A DNA stretch of 64,000 nt from Halopseudomonas phragmitis (GTDB taxonomy: Bacteria > Pseudomonadota > Gammaproteobacteria > Pseudomonadales > Pseudomonadaceae), in the NCBI RefSeq assembly GCF_002056295.1, contig NZ_CP020100.1:690001-754000 (forward strand). Direction: 5' to 3'. The translations under genes and the position numbers were made by a program. The notes beneath the pieces are model-generated. The model had not been told where the DNA came from, made no database searches, and worked only from the letters and a program-made list of their open reading frames with translations. Below, one piece after another: positions 24,642-37,526 of the stretch. Numbering within the stretch: the first letter of the stretch is position 1; every line of letters starts with the position of its first letter.

Positions 24642-25334
24642 ATGTCGCATTTCGTTTCCAAATTGACCGCCAGCCTGCTGCTGGCTCCGGCTCTACTCGC
24701 TGCTTCTGTCGCCCAGGCTCATCAGGCCGGTGATATCATCGTCCGCGCTGGCGCCATTGTGGTCGACCCGCGCGAGGACAGCTCAGGCATTAAGACCGGC
24801 GGCGCCAATCTGGGCGGCAAGGCTACCCTGAACAAGGACACCCAGCTTGGCTTGAACTTTGCCTACATGCTGACCGACCAGTTTGCCGTAGAGCTGCTGG
24901 CCGCCACCCCGTTCAAACACGAAGTCGGGGTTGCCGGCTCACCAGCGGGCCTGGATGCCCTTAACGGCAAACTCGGAACCATCAAACACCTGCCGCCGAC
25001 CCTGAGTGCACTGTGGTATCCGCTGCAGAACAATTCAGCGTTCCAGCCCTATGTTGGTGCTGGGGTCAATTTCACCTGGTTCTTTGATGAGGAAGTAGGC
25101 AGCGAGGCCAAGGGCAAGGGTTTCCGCGGCCTGAGCCTGGATAACTCCTGGGGCTGGGCTGCACAGATCGGCGCTGATTACATGCTGACCGAAAATCTGA
25201 TGGTCAACGCCCAGGTTCGTTATATCGACATCAGCACCACCGGCTACACTCACCTGGATGGCGTCGGCCGCCTGAAAGTCGATGTCGACGTTGACCCGTT
25301 TGTCTACATGGTGGGCCTGGGCTACAAGTTTTAA
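24642..25334 (+). CDS. ompW: OmpW-family outer membrane protein
   Basis: 230 residues with a signal peptide (MSHFVSKLTASLLLAPALLAASVAQA). The mature protein begins HQAGDIIVRAGAIVVDP and ends in VYMVGLGYKF with the C-terminal Phe used by the BAM machinery. Alternating hydrophobic strands and the motifs LGLNFAYMLTDQFAVELLAATPF and LPPTLSALWYP are OmpW hallmarks: an eight-stranded barrel that passes small hydrophobic molecules. AAGGAGA precedes the ATG. The 243-base gap before it holds the candidate Fur box of the divergent operon but no other gene. Confidence 0.93.
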   Translation: MSHFVSKLTASLLLAPALLAASVAQAHQAGDIIVRAGAIVVDPREDSSGIKTGGANLGGKATLNKDTQLGLNFAYMLTDQFAVELLAATPFKHEVGVAGSPAGLDALNGKLGTIKHLPPTLSALWYPLQNNSAFQPYVGAGVNFTWFFDEEVGSEAKGKGFRGLSLDNSWGWAAQIGADYMLTENLMVNAQVRYIDISTTGYTHLDGVGRLKVDVDVDPFVYMVGLGYKF

Positions 25335-25351
25335 GCCCACCGGGAACGAAC

Positions 25352-25380
25352 AACGGCCGCTACTGCGGCCGTTGGTTTTT
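25352..25380. terminator. terminator after ompW, overlapping the stop codon of the convergent gene
   Basis: AACGGCCGC, a four-base loop, GCGGCCGTT, then GGTTTTT. The nine-bp perfect stem followed by T5 fits a rho-independent terminator for ompW. The opposite-strand gene's TAG stop (25362-25360) lies inside the hairpin. Confidence 0.85.
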
Positions 25381-26256
25381 GGCTCCCAGGCTCTGCTCCA
25401 GTAGCCCGGCCAGTTGACTGCGCCAGGCCCTGGGCTTGATCCCGAAAGTATGCAGAATCCGCTTGCCCGAGAGCGCCGCATTCTGCGGTTCCTTACCGGC
25501 CATCGGCTGACTGCTGAAGGGAACCGGCTGAATCAGCGGGTCGTGCTCGATATAACCGGCGGCCAGCAATTCCTGCACCAACGCCTTGGCCAGACTGATC
25601 CAGCTACTGACCTCGGCACCACCATAGTGGTAGAGCCCGTACAATGGGGCGTCACAGTCGACCTGTTTGAGCAGCGCCAGTATCACCCGGGCCACATCGG
25701 TCACCGGGGTCGGGTTGCCACGCCATTCTTCGGCCAGGGTCACTGGCTGGGCCGAACACAGCTGAGTCAACAAGCGTCCAAGCTGGCCTTCAGCCGAACT
25801 GTCCAGCACCCAGCTCAAGCGCAGGATCAAATGCCGCTCCCAGACCAGCAGCCGCTGCTCCAGCTCAGCCTGCATCGCCCCCAGCGGATCAGCCGGTGCG
25901 GTCTCATCCTTTTCGCTGTAGGGCGCCGGCTTGAGCCCATCGAAGACCCTGGCGCTGGAGAGCATCAGCAACAGCACGTCATGCTGCTGGCAGGCCGCGA
26001 GCAGCGCCGTATCGAAGGCCCGCTGAGCCTGCAACGTGCGGGCATCCTGGACACCCAGTTGAAACTGTTCATGGTAATGGGTCAGATTGACCACGGCGTC
26101 CGGCTGCTGCGCCAGCCAACTGTCCAGCGCCTCGGCGCGCCAGCCGCCTTCAGGCTGGCCGACCGCCATGAGCTGGATGTCTTCAGCCGCTGCCAGAGCC
26201 GTCAGGGCTTGTCCCAACCTATTGTCAGCCCCCAGCAGCATTACCCGCATGCGCAT
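25360..26256 (-). CDS. sugar nucleotide-binding / RmlD-like NAD(P)-dependent reductase
   Basis: 298 residues. N-terminal Rossmann nucleotide-binding motif LLGADNRLGQAL (GxxxxxG), DAVVNLTHYHEQFQ and LLMLSSARVFDG correspond to strands 4 and 5 of RmlD-type extended short-chain dehydrogenases. The classical catalytic YxxxK is not obvious (YSEKDETAPADPLGAMQ), so activity is uncertain. No rhamnose or O-antigen genes are nearby. The first of two close ATG codons (26256) has AAGG seven bases upstream. Confidence 0.75.
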   Translation of the reverse strand: MRMRVMLLGADNRLGQALTALAAAEDIQLMAVGQPEGGWRAEALDSWLAQQPDAVVNLTHYHEQFQLGVQDARTLQAQRAFDTALLAACQQHDVLLLMLSSARVFDGLKPAPYSEKDETAPADPLGAMQAELEQRLLVWERHLILRLSWVLDSSAEGQLGRLLTQLCSAQPVTLAEEWRGNPTPVTDVARVILALLKQVDCDAPLYGLYHYGGAEVSSWISLAKALVQELLAAGYIEHDPLIQPVPFSSQPMAGKEPQNAALSGKRILHTFGIKPRAWRSQLAGLLEQSLGAKNQRPQ

Positions 26257-26319
26257 GCACTTACCTTTATCCGTTCAGATTCGCTGCATTGTGCATTGCT
26301 TGCGGCCTGCTCGTCACCC

Positions 26320-26997
26320 TCAGGTGTAGCTGATCAGTGCCTGGCGCTCTGGGTGATCCAGATGCGGCACATTGTTGAAACTGCTCAAACGCATTGAACG
26401 CTGGTTGAAGATGCAGTGAATCAAGGCGGTATTGCGGGTTTGCAGGTTGAGTTCGACCATGATTTCTTCCGGCGCCTTGAGCAGTTGCCGTACCAACATG
26501 GCAATCGCCCCACCAGAACTGACCGCCAGCACCCGGCGGCCGGCACACTCGCGCATCACATACTCACGGACATACTGCAAACGCTGCTCGAATTGCACCC
26601 AGGTTTCCGGCAACTCACCCTGCAGCTCGCCACGCGACCAGAGCAGAATGCCCTGGCGCAGACGCTTGAAGAAGTCCGCCACCGCCGGTTTCTCCGGCAA
26701 CGCCTGGTCCGGGAATTGAGTAAGATAGGCCTTCAGAATCGCATGAAAATCAAATTCGTTGAGCTCTGTCAGAACCTCGAAGCTGCTACCGCTGAGCCCC
26801 ATCCCCTGACAGATGCCTTCGGCGGTTTCCCGATGCCGGACCATATCGCCGACCAGAACCCGCTCAAACTGCATGTCCCGCTCGCGAAAATATTCGCCCA
26901 GCAGCCGCGCCTGCTGATGTCCTAACTCGGACAACTGATCATAGTTGCTGGAGCCGAAGGAGGCCTGGCCATGGCGTACGAAGTAGATATCTGACAT
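26320..26997 (-). CDS. histidine phosphatase family protein
   Basis: 225 residues. The phosphohistidine motif YFVRHGQAS (H9) at the N-terminus defines the phosphoglycerate-mutase-like superfamily. A second Arg/His pair is MVRHRETAEGI, and the C-terminal catalytic His region is AVSSGGAIAML, where the usual His is replaced by Gly-Gly-Ala. That substitution is common in some subgroups. Start at 26997 by homology with MSDIYFVRHG; two in-frame ATGs up to 27015 are possible. The substrate is unknown. Confidence 0.83.
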   Translation of the reverse strand: MSDIYFVRHGQASFGSSNYDQLSELGHQQARLLGEYFRERDMQFERVLVGDMVRHRETAEGICQGMGLSGSSFEVLTELNEFDFHAILKAYLTQFPDQALPEKPAVADFFKRLRQGILLWSRGELQGELPETWVQFEQRLQYVREYVMRECAGRRVLAVSSGGAIAMLVRQLLKAPEEIMVELNLQTRNTALIHCIFNQRSMRLSSFNNVPHLDHPERQALISYT

Positions 26998-27026
26998 CGG
27001 GCAACCCATTTTCACTGAACAAAAGA

Positions 27027-27074
27027 AAACCCGGCAGACCGGGATAGCATTCTATGCTCGGTCATACCGGGTTT
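27027..27074 (-). terminator. terminator downstream of ssb
   Basis: On the minus strand AAACCCGG ... CCGGGTTT encloses a nested imperfect hairpin (CGGTC/GACCG and AGCAT/ATGCT). The arrangement is long for an intrinsic terminator but ends in GGGTTTTC. Confidence 0.6.
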
Positions 27075-27090
27075 CACCGACAGTTACATA

Positions 27091-27573
27091 TCAGAACGGA
27101 ATGTCGTCATCAAAGCTGTCGTAATCGGGCGCCGGCTGCTGCTGAGCGGCTGGCTGAGCCTGCGGCTGTTGACGAGCCGGCTGCGCCGGACGTTCCTGCG
27201 GTGCACGTTGCCCCATGCCTTCTCCGCCCTGACGGCTATCGAGCAACTGCATCTGACCGCCCATATCGACCACGATCTCGGTGGTGTAGCGCTTGACCCC
27301 ATCCTTCTCCCATTCGCGGGTCTGCAGACGACCTTCGATATAGAGCTTGGAGCCCTTGCGTACATACTCTCCAACGATTTCCGCCAAACGGCCGAAGAAC
27401 ACCACCCGGTGCCACTCAGTACGCTCCTGCATCTGACCGCTCTGCTTGTCTTTCCAGCTATCGCTGGTGGCCAGGGTGACGTTGGCCACCGCATTGCCGT
27501 TGGGCAGGTAGCGCACTTCCGGGTCGCCCCCTACATTACCGATCAGAATTACCTTGTTGACGCCTCTGGCCAT
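27091..27573 (-). CDS. ssb: single-stranded DNA-binding protein
   Basis: 160 residues. OB-fold N-terminal domain from [23 protein letters not shown] to about residue 110, then a Gln/Pro/Ala-rich flexible linker and the invariant acidic tail DDDIPF that binds replication and repair partners. Homotetramer coating ssDNA. In this genome it follows the MFS gene; in E. coli it is divergent from uvrA, so a transporter gene has been placed between. Confidence 0.97.
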   Translation of the reverse strand: MARGVNKVILIGNVGGDPEVRYLPNGNAVANVTLATSDSWKDKQSGQMQERTEWHRVVFFGRLAEIVGEYVRKGSKLYIEGRLQTREWEKDGVKRYTTEIVVDMGGQMQLLDSRQGGEGMGQRAPQERPAQPARQQPQAQPAAQQQPAPDYDSFDDDIPF

Positions 27574-27602
27574 GTTTTCTCTCCTGACGTGCCGCCGCCA
27601 GC

Positions 27603-28973
27603 TCAGGCCGGATCAATGACCCGATCCAGAGCCTCACGGTCGAGCACCTGTGTATCGACTTTTAGATATGCTGCGGCCTCTTCGGCCACAACCACCGCTT
27701 CAGCTACCCCCGGAACCGCGAGAATTCGCCGGGGTAATGCCTCATCCCGGACCAGCGCCAGGGGCAACGGCAGGCGGTAGCTGGTAACGTACGGTGGCTC
27801 GCCCATGGTAACACCAATCACCCACCAGGACAGTGCAAGCAACGCACAACAGACGAACACCCCGGTCAAGCCAAAGGCCCCGAATACCGCGCCACCCAGC
27901 ACCCCACCCAGCGCCGCGCCAGCGAACTGGCAGGTTGAGTAGACGCCCATGGCGGTACCCTTGCTGCCGGCTGGCGCCAGCTTGCTGAGCAGCGATGGCA
28001 AGGTAGCCTCAAGCAGATTGAAGCCAATGAAGAACAGCACGACCGCCGTCACCAGCCAGCCCAGCGAATCAACACTCAGCCAGAACAGCGGCTGGACCAG
28101 CGCCAGTAGCATGATTGCCCCCAACACCACCCGTTTCATCTGTCGCTGACGCTCGGCATAGATGATAAACGGCACCATGGCGAAGAACGACACCAGCAAA
28201 GCCGCCAGATAGACCCACCAATGCTCCTCAGGCGGCAGCCCGGCCCGTTCCTGCAGAGCCAGCGGTACGGCAATGAATACCGCCATCAATATCGCGTGCA
28301 GTACCGCAATGCCGTAGTTCAGTCGCAGCAGCTCAGGGTTGCGCAGGGTCGGCCAAAAGGCCGCGCGCACCACCCCCGCCTCACGGTGACGAAGCGCCTG
28401 TTGCGGCGACGGCACCACCCAGAGCACCAGCACCAACCCCAACACGGCCAACCCGGCGGTCACCTGAAACACTGCCGTCAGGCCACCCAGACCAGCGATT
28501 ACCGGCCCAGCCACCATCGCCACGGCAAAAGAAGTACCGATACTCATGCCGATCATGGCCATGGCCTTGGTCCGGTGTTGCTCGCGCGTCAGGTCAGCCA
28601 CCAGCGCCATCACCGCAGCGGCGATTGCTCCAGCCCCTTGCAGCACCCGCCCGGCGATCACGCCATAGATAGTTTCCGCCTGGCTGGCCAGTAACCCACC
28701 CAGGGCGAACAGCACCAGACCACCAACGATCACCGGCTTGCGCCCAATCCGGTCGGACAGCATGCCAAAGGGAATCTGCAGAAAGGCCTGGGTCAGGCCA
28801 TAGGCACCAATCGCCATGCCGATCAGCAGCGGTGTCGCCCCGGCCAGTCCCTGACCGTAAGTGGCCAGCACCGGCAGCACCATGAACAGCCCCAGCATGC
28901 GAAAGGCGAACACCGCCGCCAGCGACGAGGCCGCCCGGCGTTCGGCAGTGGTCATTGAATCAGCCCTGGGCAT
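27603..28973 (-). CDS. MFS transporter with C-terminal YAM-like domain (YajR-type)
   Basis: 456 residues. Twelve predicted membrane helices of the major facilitator superfamily, with the loop 2-3 motif [16 protein letters not shown]. After the last helix (about residue 385) there is a soluble tail ([13 protein letters not shown]...[22 protein letters not shown]) that resembles the ferredoxin-like YAM domain described in E. coli YajR. The substrate is unknown. Start at the ATG at 28973 (GGAG five bases upstream); a frame extending to 29063 is discarded. Its stop lies 29 bases from ssb. Confidence 0.88.
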   Translation of the reverse strand: MPRADSMTTAERRAASSLAAVFAFRMLGLFMVLPVLATYGQGLAGATPLLIGMAIGAYGLTQAFLQIPFGMLSDRIGRKPVIVGGLVLFALGGLLASQAETIYGVIAGRVLQGAGAIAAAVMALVADLTREQHRTKAMAMIGMSIGTSFAVAMVAGPVIAGLGGLTAVFQVTAGLAVLGLVLVLWVVPSPQQALRHREAGVVRAAFWPTLRNPELLRLNYGIAVLHAILMAVFIAVPLALQERAGLPPEEHWWVYLAALLVSFFAMVPFIIYAERQRQMKRVVLGAIMLLALVQPLFWLSVDSLGWLVTAVVLFFIGFNLLEATLPSLLSKLAPAGSKGTAMGVYSTCQFAGAALGGVLGGAVFGAFGLTGVFVCCALLALSWWVIGVTMGEPPYVTSYRLPLPLALVRDEALPRRILAVPGVAEAVVVAEEAAAYLKVDTQVLDREALDRVIDPA

Positions 28974-29064
28974 GGTGGCTCCGCAATCAGCAAAAGCGCG
29001 CATTCTAGCACGCCGACACCGCCCCGCCACGCCCCGAGCGACCGACGCCGCAAGCCCCATCACT

Positions 29065-29094
29065 TTGCCGTCCAGTGGCCGAAACCCGTATACT
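29065..29094 (+). promoter_or_regulatory. candidate uvrA promoter
   Basis: TTGCCG, 18 bases, TATACT. The extended region (29000-29127) contains no CTG-N10-CAG LexA box that I can see. Confidence 0.45.
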
Positions 29095-29127
29095 AGTCCG
29101 CTTTGCTAGCCGCCCGGTGCATGTGTT

Positions 29128-31962
<2,835 letters not shown>

Positions 31963-31997
31963 TTCATCCCGCAGATAATTTGCCTCAACGCAGACAC

Positions 31998-32028
31998 GCA
32001 AAAGCCGGGCTTGTAGCCCGGCTTTTGC
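31998..32028. terminator. bidirectional terminator between uvrA and katG
   Basis: GCAAAAGCCGGGC-TTGTA-GCCCGGCTTTTGC is a perfect 13-bp stem flanked by A- and T-runs, working for both convergent genes. Confidence 0.9.
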
Positions 32029-32060
32029 GGCAATGACCACTAAGGTCTTTGCCTGGCGGT

Positions 32061-34184
32061 TTAGGCCAGATCGAAGCGGTCCAGGTTCATCACCTTGGTC
32101 CAGGCCGCCACGAAGTCCTGCACGAACTTCTCTTGACCACCAGCCTGAGCATAAACCTCGGCATAGGCACGCAGGATTGAGTTGGAACCAAACACCAGAT
32201 CAGCACGAGTTGCGGTGTACTTCTTGGCCCCACTCTTGCGATCCACGCCTTCGTAGATACCACCGTTGGACTTCCAAACGGTAGCCATATCCAGAAGGTT
32301 GACGAAGAAGTCATTGCTGAGCACACCCACCCTATCAGTGAAGACCCCGTGCTTGCTGCCGTCCCAGTTCGCTCCCAGCACCCGCATTCCGCCAACCAAC
32401 ACGGTCATTTCAGGGCCGGTCAAGGTCAAAAGCTGAGCCTTGTCCAGCAGCAGAACTTCGTCACTGATATCAACACCGTCACCTTTCCAGTTACGGAAAC
32501 CATCAGCCACACCCTTTAGGTATTCAAAGGTATCGACTTCGGTCTGCTCCTGGAGCGCATCGACCCGACCGGCGGCGAACGGTACATTGACCGCCACACC
32601 CGCAGCCTTGGCTGCCTGCTCGACACCAAGATTGCCGGCGAGCACGATCAGATCAGCCAGCGACAGCTTGGTCGCGGGCTTGATGGCCTCAATCTTGGCC
32701 AAAGCAGCAACCGCGACCTTGTTGACCGCCCAACCACGCTGTGGCTGCAGGGCCAGACGCGCGCCGTTGGCACCACCGCGCTTGTCACCACCACGGAAGG
32801 TTGCAGCTGAGGCCCAGCCGAGCGAAACCAAGTCGGAAACACTCAACCCTAGCTCAGCGATCTTGGTCTTGGCATCAGCAATATCAGCAGCGGACGGCGC
32901 AGCGCCAGCAGGCGGCAACGGATCTTGCCAGATCAGATCTTCCTTCGGCACTTCCGGGCCGAGATAGCGCGCCTTGGGACCCATGTCGCGGTGGGTCAGC
33001 TTAAACCAGGCGCGCGCAAAGGCTTCGTTGAAAGCCTGCGGATCATTGAGGAACCTGCGCGAAATTTTTTCGAACTCGGGATCGAAGCGCAGAGTCAGGT
33101 CCGTGGTCAACATGGTCGGCTTACGCTTCTTCGACGGATCGAAGGGGTCAGGCATGATCTCTGGTGCGTCTTTGGCCTCCCATTGGATGGCGCCGGCCGG
33201 AGACTTGGTCTGAACCCACTCGTACTTGAACAGGTTTTCAAAGAAGTAGTTACTCCACTGGGTCGGGGTCTGTGTCCAGATCACTTCAATACCTGAGGTA
33301 ATCGCATCCTTACCCACACCACTACCATAGCCACTGGCCCAGCCCAGACCTTGCTGTTCGATCGGTGCCGCTTCCGGATCCGGCCCGATTTTGTCGCCCG
33401 GAACCGCACCGTGAGTCTTGCCCAGGGTGTGGCCTCCAGCGATCAGCGCAACGATTTCCTCGTCGTTCATCGCCATGTTGCCAAAGGTGGCGCGAATAAA
33501 CGGCGCCGCCGAACGCGGATCACCGCTGGCCTCCGGACCTTCAGGGTTAACATAAATCAGACCCATCTCGGTAGCAGACAAGGGACTGTCTTTCAGCGCC
33601 TCGGAACGGCGGTGTTTCAGCCACTCCTTCTCGGTCCCCCAGTTGACATCGTTATCCGGCTCCCAGGTGTCTTCACGACCAGCAGCAAAGCCGAAAGTAC
33701 GAAAGCCCGAGGCCTCCAGGGCAATGTTGCCTGCCAGGATAAACAGGTCGGCCCAACTGATTTTCTGCCCGTACTTCTGTTTTACCGGCCACAATAGACG
33801 GCGACTCTTGTCCAGGCTGGCATTATCTGGCCAAGAGCCCAGGGGAGCGAAGCGGTGCTGACCGCGACCGGCGCCGCCACGGCCGTCTACCAGACGATAG
33901 GTACCCGCACTGTGCCAAGCCATGCGAATGAACAGGCCACCGTAGCTTCCCCAGTCAGCAGGCCACCACTCTTGCGAGTCGGTCAGGGTCTTCTTGATGT
34001 CAGCCTTGAGCGCGGCATAGTCGAGCTTCTTGAACTCTTTGGCGTAGTTAAATTTCTCGCCCAGAGGATTAGATCTTTCCGAATGCTGGTTGAGCAGATC
34101 AACGCGCAGCATATTCGGCCACCAGTTAATATTCTGGGTTCCAAGGCCCGCAGGATGGTAAGGGCATTTTGATTCAGTCGACAT
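32061..34184 (-). CDS. katG: catalase-peroxidase
   Basis: 707 residues, slightly shorter than the usual 720-740. The distal haem site is in [11 protein letters not shown] near residue 90 (Trp and His), the proximal His is in [14 protein letters not shown], and the Tyr of the Met-Tyr-Trp adduct lies in GLIYVNPEG, consistent with an active enzyme. The C-terminal half is the usual inactive duplicated domain. It removes H2O2 in the cytoplasm; the AGGAAGG site precedes the ATG. It occupies the region where I recall katA and bfrA in P. aeruginosa, between uvrA and rplQ. Confidence 0.97.
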   Translation of the reverse strand: MSTESKCPYHPAGLGTQNINWWPNMLRVDLLNQHSERSNPLGEKFNYAKEFKKLDYAALKADIKKTLTDSQEWWPADWGSYGGLFIRMAWHSAGTYRLVDGRGGAGRGQHRFAPLGSWPDNASLDKSRRLLWPVKQKYGQKISWADLFILAGNIALEASGFRTFGFAAGREDTWEPDNDVNWGTEKEWLKHRRSEALKDSPLSATEMGLIYVNPEGPEASGDPRSAAPFIRATFGNMAMNDEEIVALIAGGHTLGKTHGAVPGDKIGPDPEAAPIEQQGLGWASGYGSGVGKDAITSGIEVIWTQTPTQWSNYFFENLFKYEWVQTKSPAGAIQWEAKDAPEIMPDPFDPSKKRKPTMLTTDLTLRFDPEFEKISRRFLNDPQAFNEAFARAWFKLTHRDMGPKARYLGPEVPKEDLIWQDPLPPAGAAPSAADIADAKTKIAELGLSVSDLVSLGWASAATFRGGDKRGGANGARLALQPQRGWAVNKVAVAALAKIEAIKPATKLSLADLIVLAGNLGVEQAAKAAGVAVNVPFAAGRVDALQEQTEVDTFEYLKGVADGFRNWKGDGVDISDEVLLLDKAQLLTLTGPEMTVLVGGMRVLGANWDGSKHGVFTDRVGVLSNDFFVNLLDMATVWKSNGGIYEGVDRKSGAKKYTATRADLVFGSNSILRAYAEVYAQAGGQEKFVQDFVAAWTKVMNLDRFDLA

Positions 34185-34320
34185 ATGTTCCTTCCTTTAG
34201 GTTGATACGCCATTGCTGGTTGGGTATAGAGCCAGAATGGGTAGAAATACCAGTTTTATGCTTGGCTGAGCTCGATTTAGGTCAGCGCCAGGCTTTGCGA
34301 GAATCCGACTTAGCGCTCAG

Positions 34321-34395
34321 TCATGGAAATCGGTTTGAAGGTGAATTGATCACCGAGGGGTATTCAGCTTGAACTGATTTCTTCTTGTGTGGCAT
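34321..34395 (-). CDS. candidate 24-residue small ORF or leader peptide upstream of katG
   Basis: Short frame MPHKKKSVQAEYPSVINSPS ending NRFP, with a strong AAGGAG site seven bases before the ATG. It is in the same direction as katG and ends 136 bases before its start. It could be a genuine small protein, a leader peptide, or a remnant of a longer gene. No homologue recognised; low confidence. Confidence 0.35.
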   Translation of the reverse strand: MPHKKKSVQAEYPSVINSPSNRFP

Positions 34396-34569
34396 ATCAG
34401 GCTCCTTGCTATGCATAGGTCACGAATGGACACTGGGTAGAACCGGCCGAAACCGGATGCTGCAAGTATTGACCTTGAGCGCTGACTCAGCCAATTCATT
34501 TACACAAGCTTGCCAATAGAGAAAAACTTTCAGGAAGGGATTACAGATTAGGCGACAAATCGCAGGCAC

Positions 34570-34597
34570 AAAAAAGCCGGGAAAACCCGGCCTTTTT
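34570..34597 (-). terminator. terminator after rplQ (alpha operon end)
   Basis: On the minus strand GCCGGG-TTTT-CCCGGC followed by T6 closes the ribosomal alpha operon before the katG region. Confidence 0.9.
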
Positions 34598-34615
34598 GCT
34601 AAGCAAGGACTGACC

Positions 34616-34999
34616 TTACTCTTCGCCGGCAGAAGCCAGCTCAGGGCGATCAACCAGCTCGACGTAAGCCATCGGCGCGGCGTCGCCAGGGCGGAAACCG
34701 CACTTCAGGATACGCACATAACCGCCGGGACGGTCGGCATAGCGCTTGCCCAGATCGTTGAACAGTTTGCCGACCGCTTCTTTGCTGCGGGTACGGTCAA
34801 ACGCCAGACGACGGTTGGCAACAGTGTCTTCCTTAGCCAGGGTGATCAGCGGCTCGGCAACGCGACGCAGCTCCTTGGCCTTGGGCAGGGTGGTTTTGAT
34901 CAATTCATGCTCGAACAGCGACACCGCCATGTTCTGGAACATGGCCTTGCGGTGTGAGCTGGTCCGGCTCAGGTGACGACCACTTTTACGATGACGCAT
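34616..34999 (-). CDS. rplQ: 50S ribosomal protein L17
   Basis: 127 residues. Starts [17 protein letters not shown], and contains [21 protein letters not shown] and [25 protein letters not shown], the family core. L17 lies near the nascent chain exit on the large subunit. Last gene of the alpha operon, 26 bases after rpoA, followed by a strong terminator. Confidence 0.98.
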   Translation of the reverse strand: MRHRKSGRHLSRTSSHRKAMFQNMAVSLFEHELIKTTLPKAKELRRVAEPLITLAKEDTVANRRLAFDRTRSKEAVGKLFNDLGKRYADRPGGYVRILKCGFRPGDAAPMAYVELVDRPELASAGEE

Positions 35000-35025
35000 C
35001 TCTCAATTCCTCGGTGTCGAGACGA

Positions 35026-36027
35026 TCAGGCCGAAACCTTGTCGTCCTTCTTCAAACTAGCAGGCGGCCAGTTGTCCAGACGCATACCCAGGGACAGACC
35101 ACGCGAAGCCAGAACGTCCTTGATCTCGGTCAGGGACTTCTTGCCCAGGTTCGGGGTCTTCAGCAGCTCCACTTCGGTACGCTGGATCAGATCGCCAATG
35201 TAATAGATGTTTTCAGCCTTCAGACAGTTGGCCGAGCGCACAGTCAGTTCAAGATCGTCCACCGGGCGCAACAGGATCGGATCAATCTCGTCTTCCTGCT
35301 GCTCAACCACCGGCTCCTGGTCACCCTTGAGATCGACGAAAGCTGCCAACTGCTGCTGCAGAATGGTAGCGGCACGGCGAATGGCCTCTTCCGGGTCCAG
35401 AGTACCGTTGGTCTCCAGATCGATAACCAGCTTGTCCAGGTTGGTCCGTTGCTCGACACGCGCACTTTCCACTACATAAGCCACGCGGCGAACCGGGGTG
35501 TAAGTAGCGTCAAGTTGCAGACGACCGATCGAACGGCTCTCGTCTTCGTCGGACTGGCGAGCATCCGCCGGCTCGTAGCCACGGCCACGAGCGACAGTCA
35601 ACTTCATGCTCAGGGAGCCGTTGTCGGACAGGTTGGCGATTACGTGATCGGGGTTAACGATCTCGACATCGTGATCCAGTTGAATGTCCGCGCCAGTAAC
35701 CGGACCTGGGCCTTTCTTGGAAAGGCTAAGGGTCACTTGGTCACGGCCGTGCATCTTGATTGCCAGACCTTTGAGGTTCAGCAGGATCTCGATGACATCT
35801 TCCTGGACGCCCTCGATGGCGCTGTACTCATGCAAAACGCCGTCGATTTCCGCCTCTACCACGGCGCAACCGGGCATGGAGGAGAGCAGGATGCGACGCA
35901 GCGCATTGCCCAGGGTATGGCCGAAACCACGCTCCAGCGGCTCAAGAGTAATCTTGGCGCGGGTGGGCGAGGTTTCCTGTACGTCAATGTGACGCGGGGT
36001 TAGAAACTCGGTAACCGAACTCTGCAT
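35026..36027 (-). CDS. rpoA: RNA polymerase alpha subunit
   Basis: 333 residues. The N-terminal dimerisation and assembly domain has [23 protein letters not shown]; the C-terminal domain, from about residue 250, has [11 protein letters not shown] (the Arg that contacts UP elements) and [19 protein letters not shown]. It is the scaffold of core RNA polymerase and target of activators. Located in the alpha operon between rpsD and rplQ. Confidence 0.99.
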   Translation of the reverse strand: MQSSVTEFLTPRHIDVQETSPTRAKITLEPLERGFGHTLGNALRRILLSSMPGCAVVEAEIDGVLHEYSAIEGVQEDVIEILLNLKGLAIKMHGRDQVTLSLSKKGPGPVTGADIQLDHDVEIVNPDHVIANLSDNGSLSMKLTVARGRGYEPADARQSDEDESRSIGRLQLDATYTPVRRVAYVVESARVEQRTNLDKLVIDLETNGTLDPEEAIRRAATILQQQLAAFVDLKGDQEPVVEQQEDEIDPILLRPVDDLELTVRSANCLKAENIYYIGDLIQRTEVELLKTPNLGKKSLTEIKDVLASRGLSLGMRLDNWPPASLKKDDKVSA

Positions 36028-36052
36028 GGGGCACCTATTTACTGTCTGTCGC

Positions 36053-36673
36053 TTACTTGGAGTAGAGCTCGACGATCAGGTTTTCATTGATGTCGGCGGA
36101 CAGGTCGCTGCGGCTCGGCAGGCTCTTGAAGACACCTTCCTTCTTGCCAGAATCGACCTCGATCCACTCTACTTGACCGCGCTGGGCAGCCAGTTCGAGC
36201 GCACTGCTAACACGCAGCTGGTTTTTGGCCTTCTCGCGAACGGCTACCACGTCACCCGGGGATACCAGGAAGGAAGCGATGTTCACGGTCTTGCCGTTAA
36301 CGCTGATGGCCTTGTGGGAAACCAGCTGACGCGCTTCGGAGCGGGTAGCACCAAAGCCCATGCGGTAAACCACATTGTCCAGACGACGCTCGAGCAGTTG
36401 CAGCAGGTTCTCACCGGTAGCACCCTTCAGGCGGGCAGCTTCCTTGTAATAGTTGCTGAATTGACGCTCCAGAACGCCGTACATACGACGGACCTTCTGT
36501 TTTTCACGCAACTGGGTGCCGTACTCAGACAGACGACCACGGCGTTGACCGTGTACGCCCGGAGGGGTTTCCAGTTTGCACTTGGATTCGAGAGCACGCG
36601 CACCGCTTTTCAGGAACAGATCTGTACCTTCACGGCGAGACAGCTTGCACTTGGGACCAATATAACGAGCCAT
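36053..36673 (-). CDS. rpsD: 30S ribosomal protein S4
   Basis: 206 residues. [21 protein letters not shown] and the S4 RNA-binding domain ([32 protein letters not shown]). Primary 16S rRNA assembly protein; in E. coli it represses its own operon by binding the rpsM leader. It lies 25 bases before rpoA. Confidence 0.98.
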   Translation of the reverse strand: MARYIGPKCKLSRREGTDLFLKSGARALESKCKLETPPGVHGQRRGRLSEYGTQLREKQKVRRMYGVLERQFSNYYKEAARLKGATGENLLQLLERRLDNVVYRMGFGATRSEARQLVSHKAISVNGKTVNIASFLVSPGDVVAVREKAKNQLRVSSALELAAQRGQVEWIEVDSGKKEGVFKSLPSRSDLSADINENLIVELYSK

Positions 36674-36688
36674 TTCCGTCTCTCCTGA

Positions 36689-37078
36689 TTAAACGCGACG
36701 CTTCTTCGGCGGGCGGCAGCCGTTGTGCGGGATGGGGGTAACGTCAGTGATGCTGCTGATTTTGTAACCGCAGGCATTCAGCGCACGGACAGCAGACTCA
36801 CGACCCGGGCCGGGGCCCTTGACGCACACGTCGAGGTTCTTCAGACCATATTCCAGAGCCGCCTGACCAGCACGCTCGGCAGCCACCTGGGCAGCGAACG
36901 GGGTGCTCTTGCGCGAGCCACGGAAACCGGAACCACCGGAAGTGGCCCAGCTCAGGGCATTACCCTGGCGATCGGTAATGGTGATGATAGTGTTGTTGAA
37001 CGACGCGTGGATGTGGGCAACCCCATCAACCACCGTCTTCTTGACTTTCTTACGGACACGAGCAGCAGGCTTAGCCAT
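36689..37078 (-). CDS. rpsK: 30S ribosomal protein S11
   Basis: 129 residues. [29 protein letters not shown] and [20 protein letters not shown] are diagnostic. Forms the platform of the small subunit. The gene follows rpsM by 20 bases and precedes rpsD by 15. Confidence 0.98.
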   Translation of the reverse strand: MAKPAARVRKKVKKTVVDGVAHIHASFNNTIITITDRQGNALSWATSGGSGFRGSRKSTPFAAQVAAERAGQAALEYGLKNLDVCVKGPGPGRESAVRALNACGYKISSITDVTPIPHNGCRPPKKRRV

Positions 37079-37098
37079 ATCTGTATATTCCTTCGCGA

Positions 37099-37455
37099 TT
37101 ACTTACGGATCGGCTTGCGCGGACCCTTACGGGTACGAGCATTGGTCTTGGTGCGCTGACCACGGACCGGCAGGCCACGACGGTGACGCAGACCACGGTA
37201 GCAACCCAGATCCATCAGACGCTTGACGTTCATGTTGATCGCACGACGCAGATCGCCTTCGACAGTGCTCTTGGCGACTTCGTTACGCAGCAGGTCAACC
37301 TGCTCCTCGTTGAGGTCCTTGATTTTCACATCCGGCGCAATGCCGGTGGTGGCACAAATTTCCTGTGCCTTGGTCCGACCGATACCAAAGATATAGGTCA
37401 GGGAGATAACAGTGTGTTTGTTATCCGGGATGTTGACGCCTGCAATACGGGCCAT
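37099..37455 (-). CDS. rpsM: 30S ribosomal protein S13
   Basis: 118 residues. [26 protein letters not shown] and the basic C-terminal tail [25 protein letters not shown]. Sits in the head of the small subunit near P-site tRNA. First gene of the alpha operon; its 170-base leader contains a terminator hairpin and a candidate promoter. Confidence 0.98.
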   Translation of the reverse strand: MARIAGVNIPDNKHTVISLTYIFGIGRTKAQEICATTGIAPDVKIKDLNEEQVDLLRNEVAKSTVEGDLRRAINMNVKRLMDLGCYRGLRHRRGLPVRGQRTKTNARTRKGPRKPIRK

Positions 37456-37526
37456 CCAAATTTACTCCGTCTGACAGCTACCTGACTCACCCCAAGCAAA
37501 CCAGGTTGCGCAAAAAAGGGTGCAGT

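Larger units (their letters stand above)
34185..34615. other. 431-base intergenic region between katG and rplQ
   Basis: AT-richer than its neighbours. It contains the rplQ terminator at 34570-34597 and a 24-codon open frame (34321-34395, minus). It should hold the katG promoter; I could not identify an OxyR site (ATAG-N7-CTAT repeats) with confidence. No other gene is visible. Confidence 0.7.

Noticed and set aside
34185..34615. OxyR binding site for katG
   Set aside because: ATAG and CTAT fragments occur but not with the required spacing.
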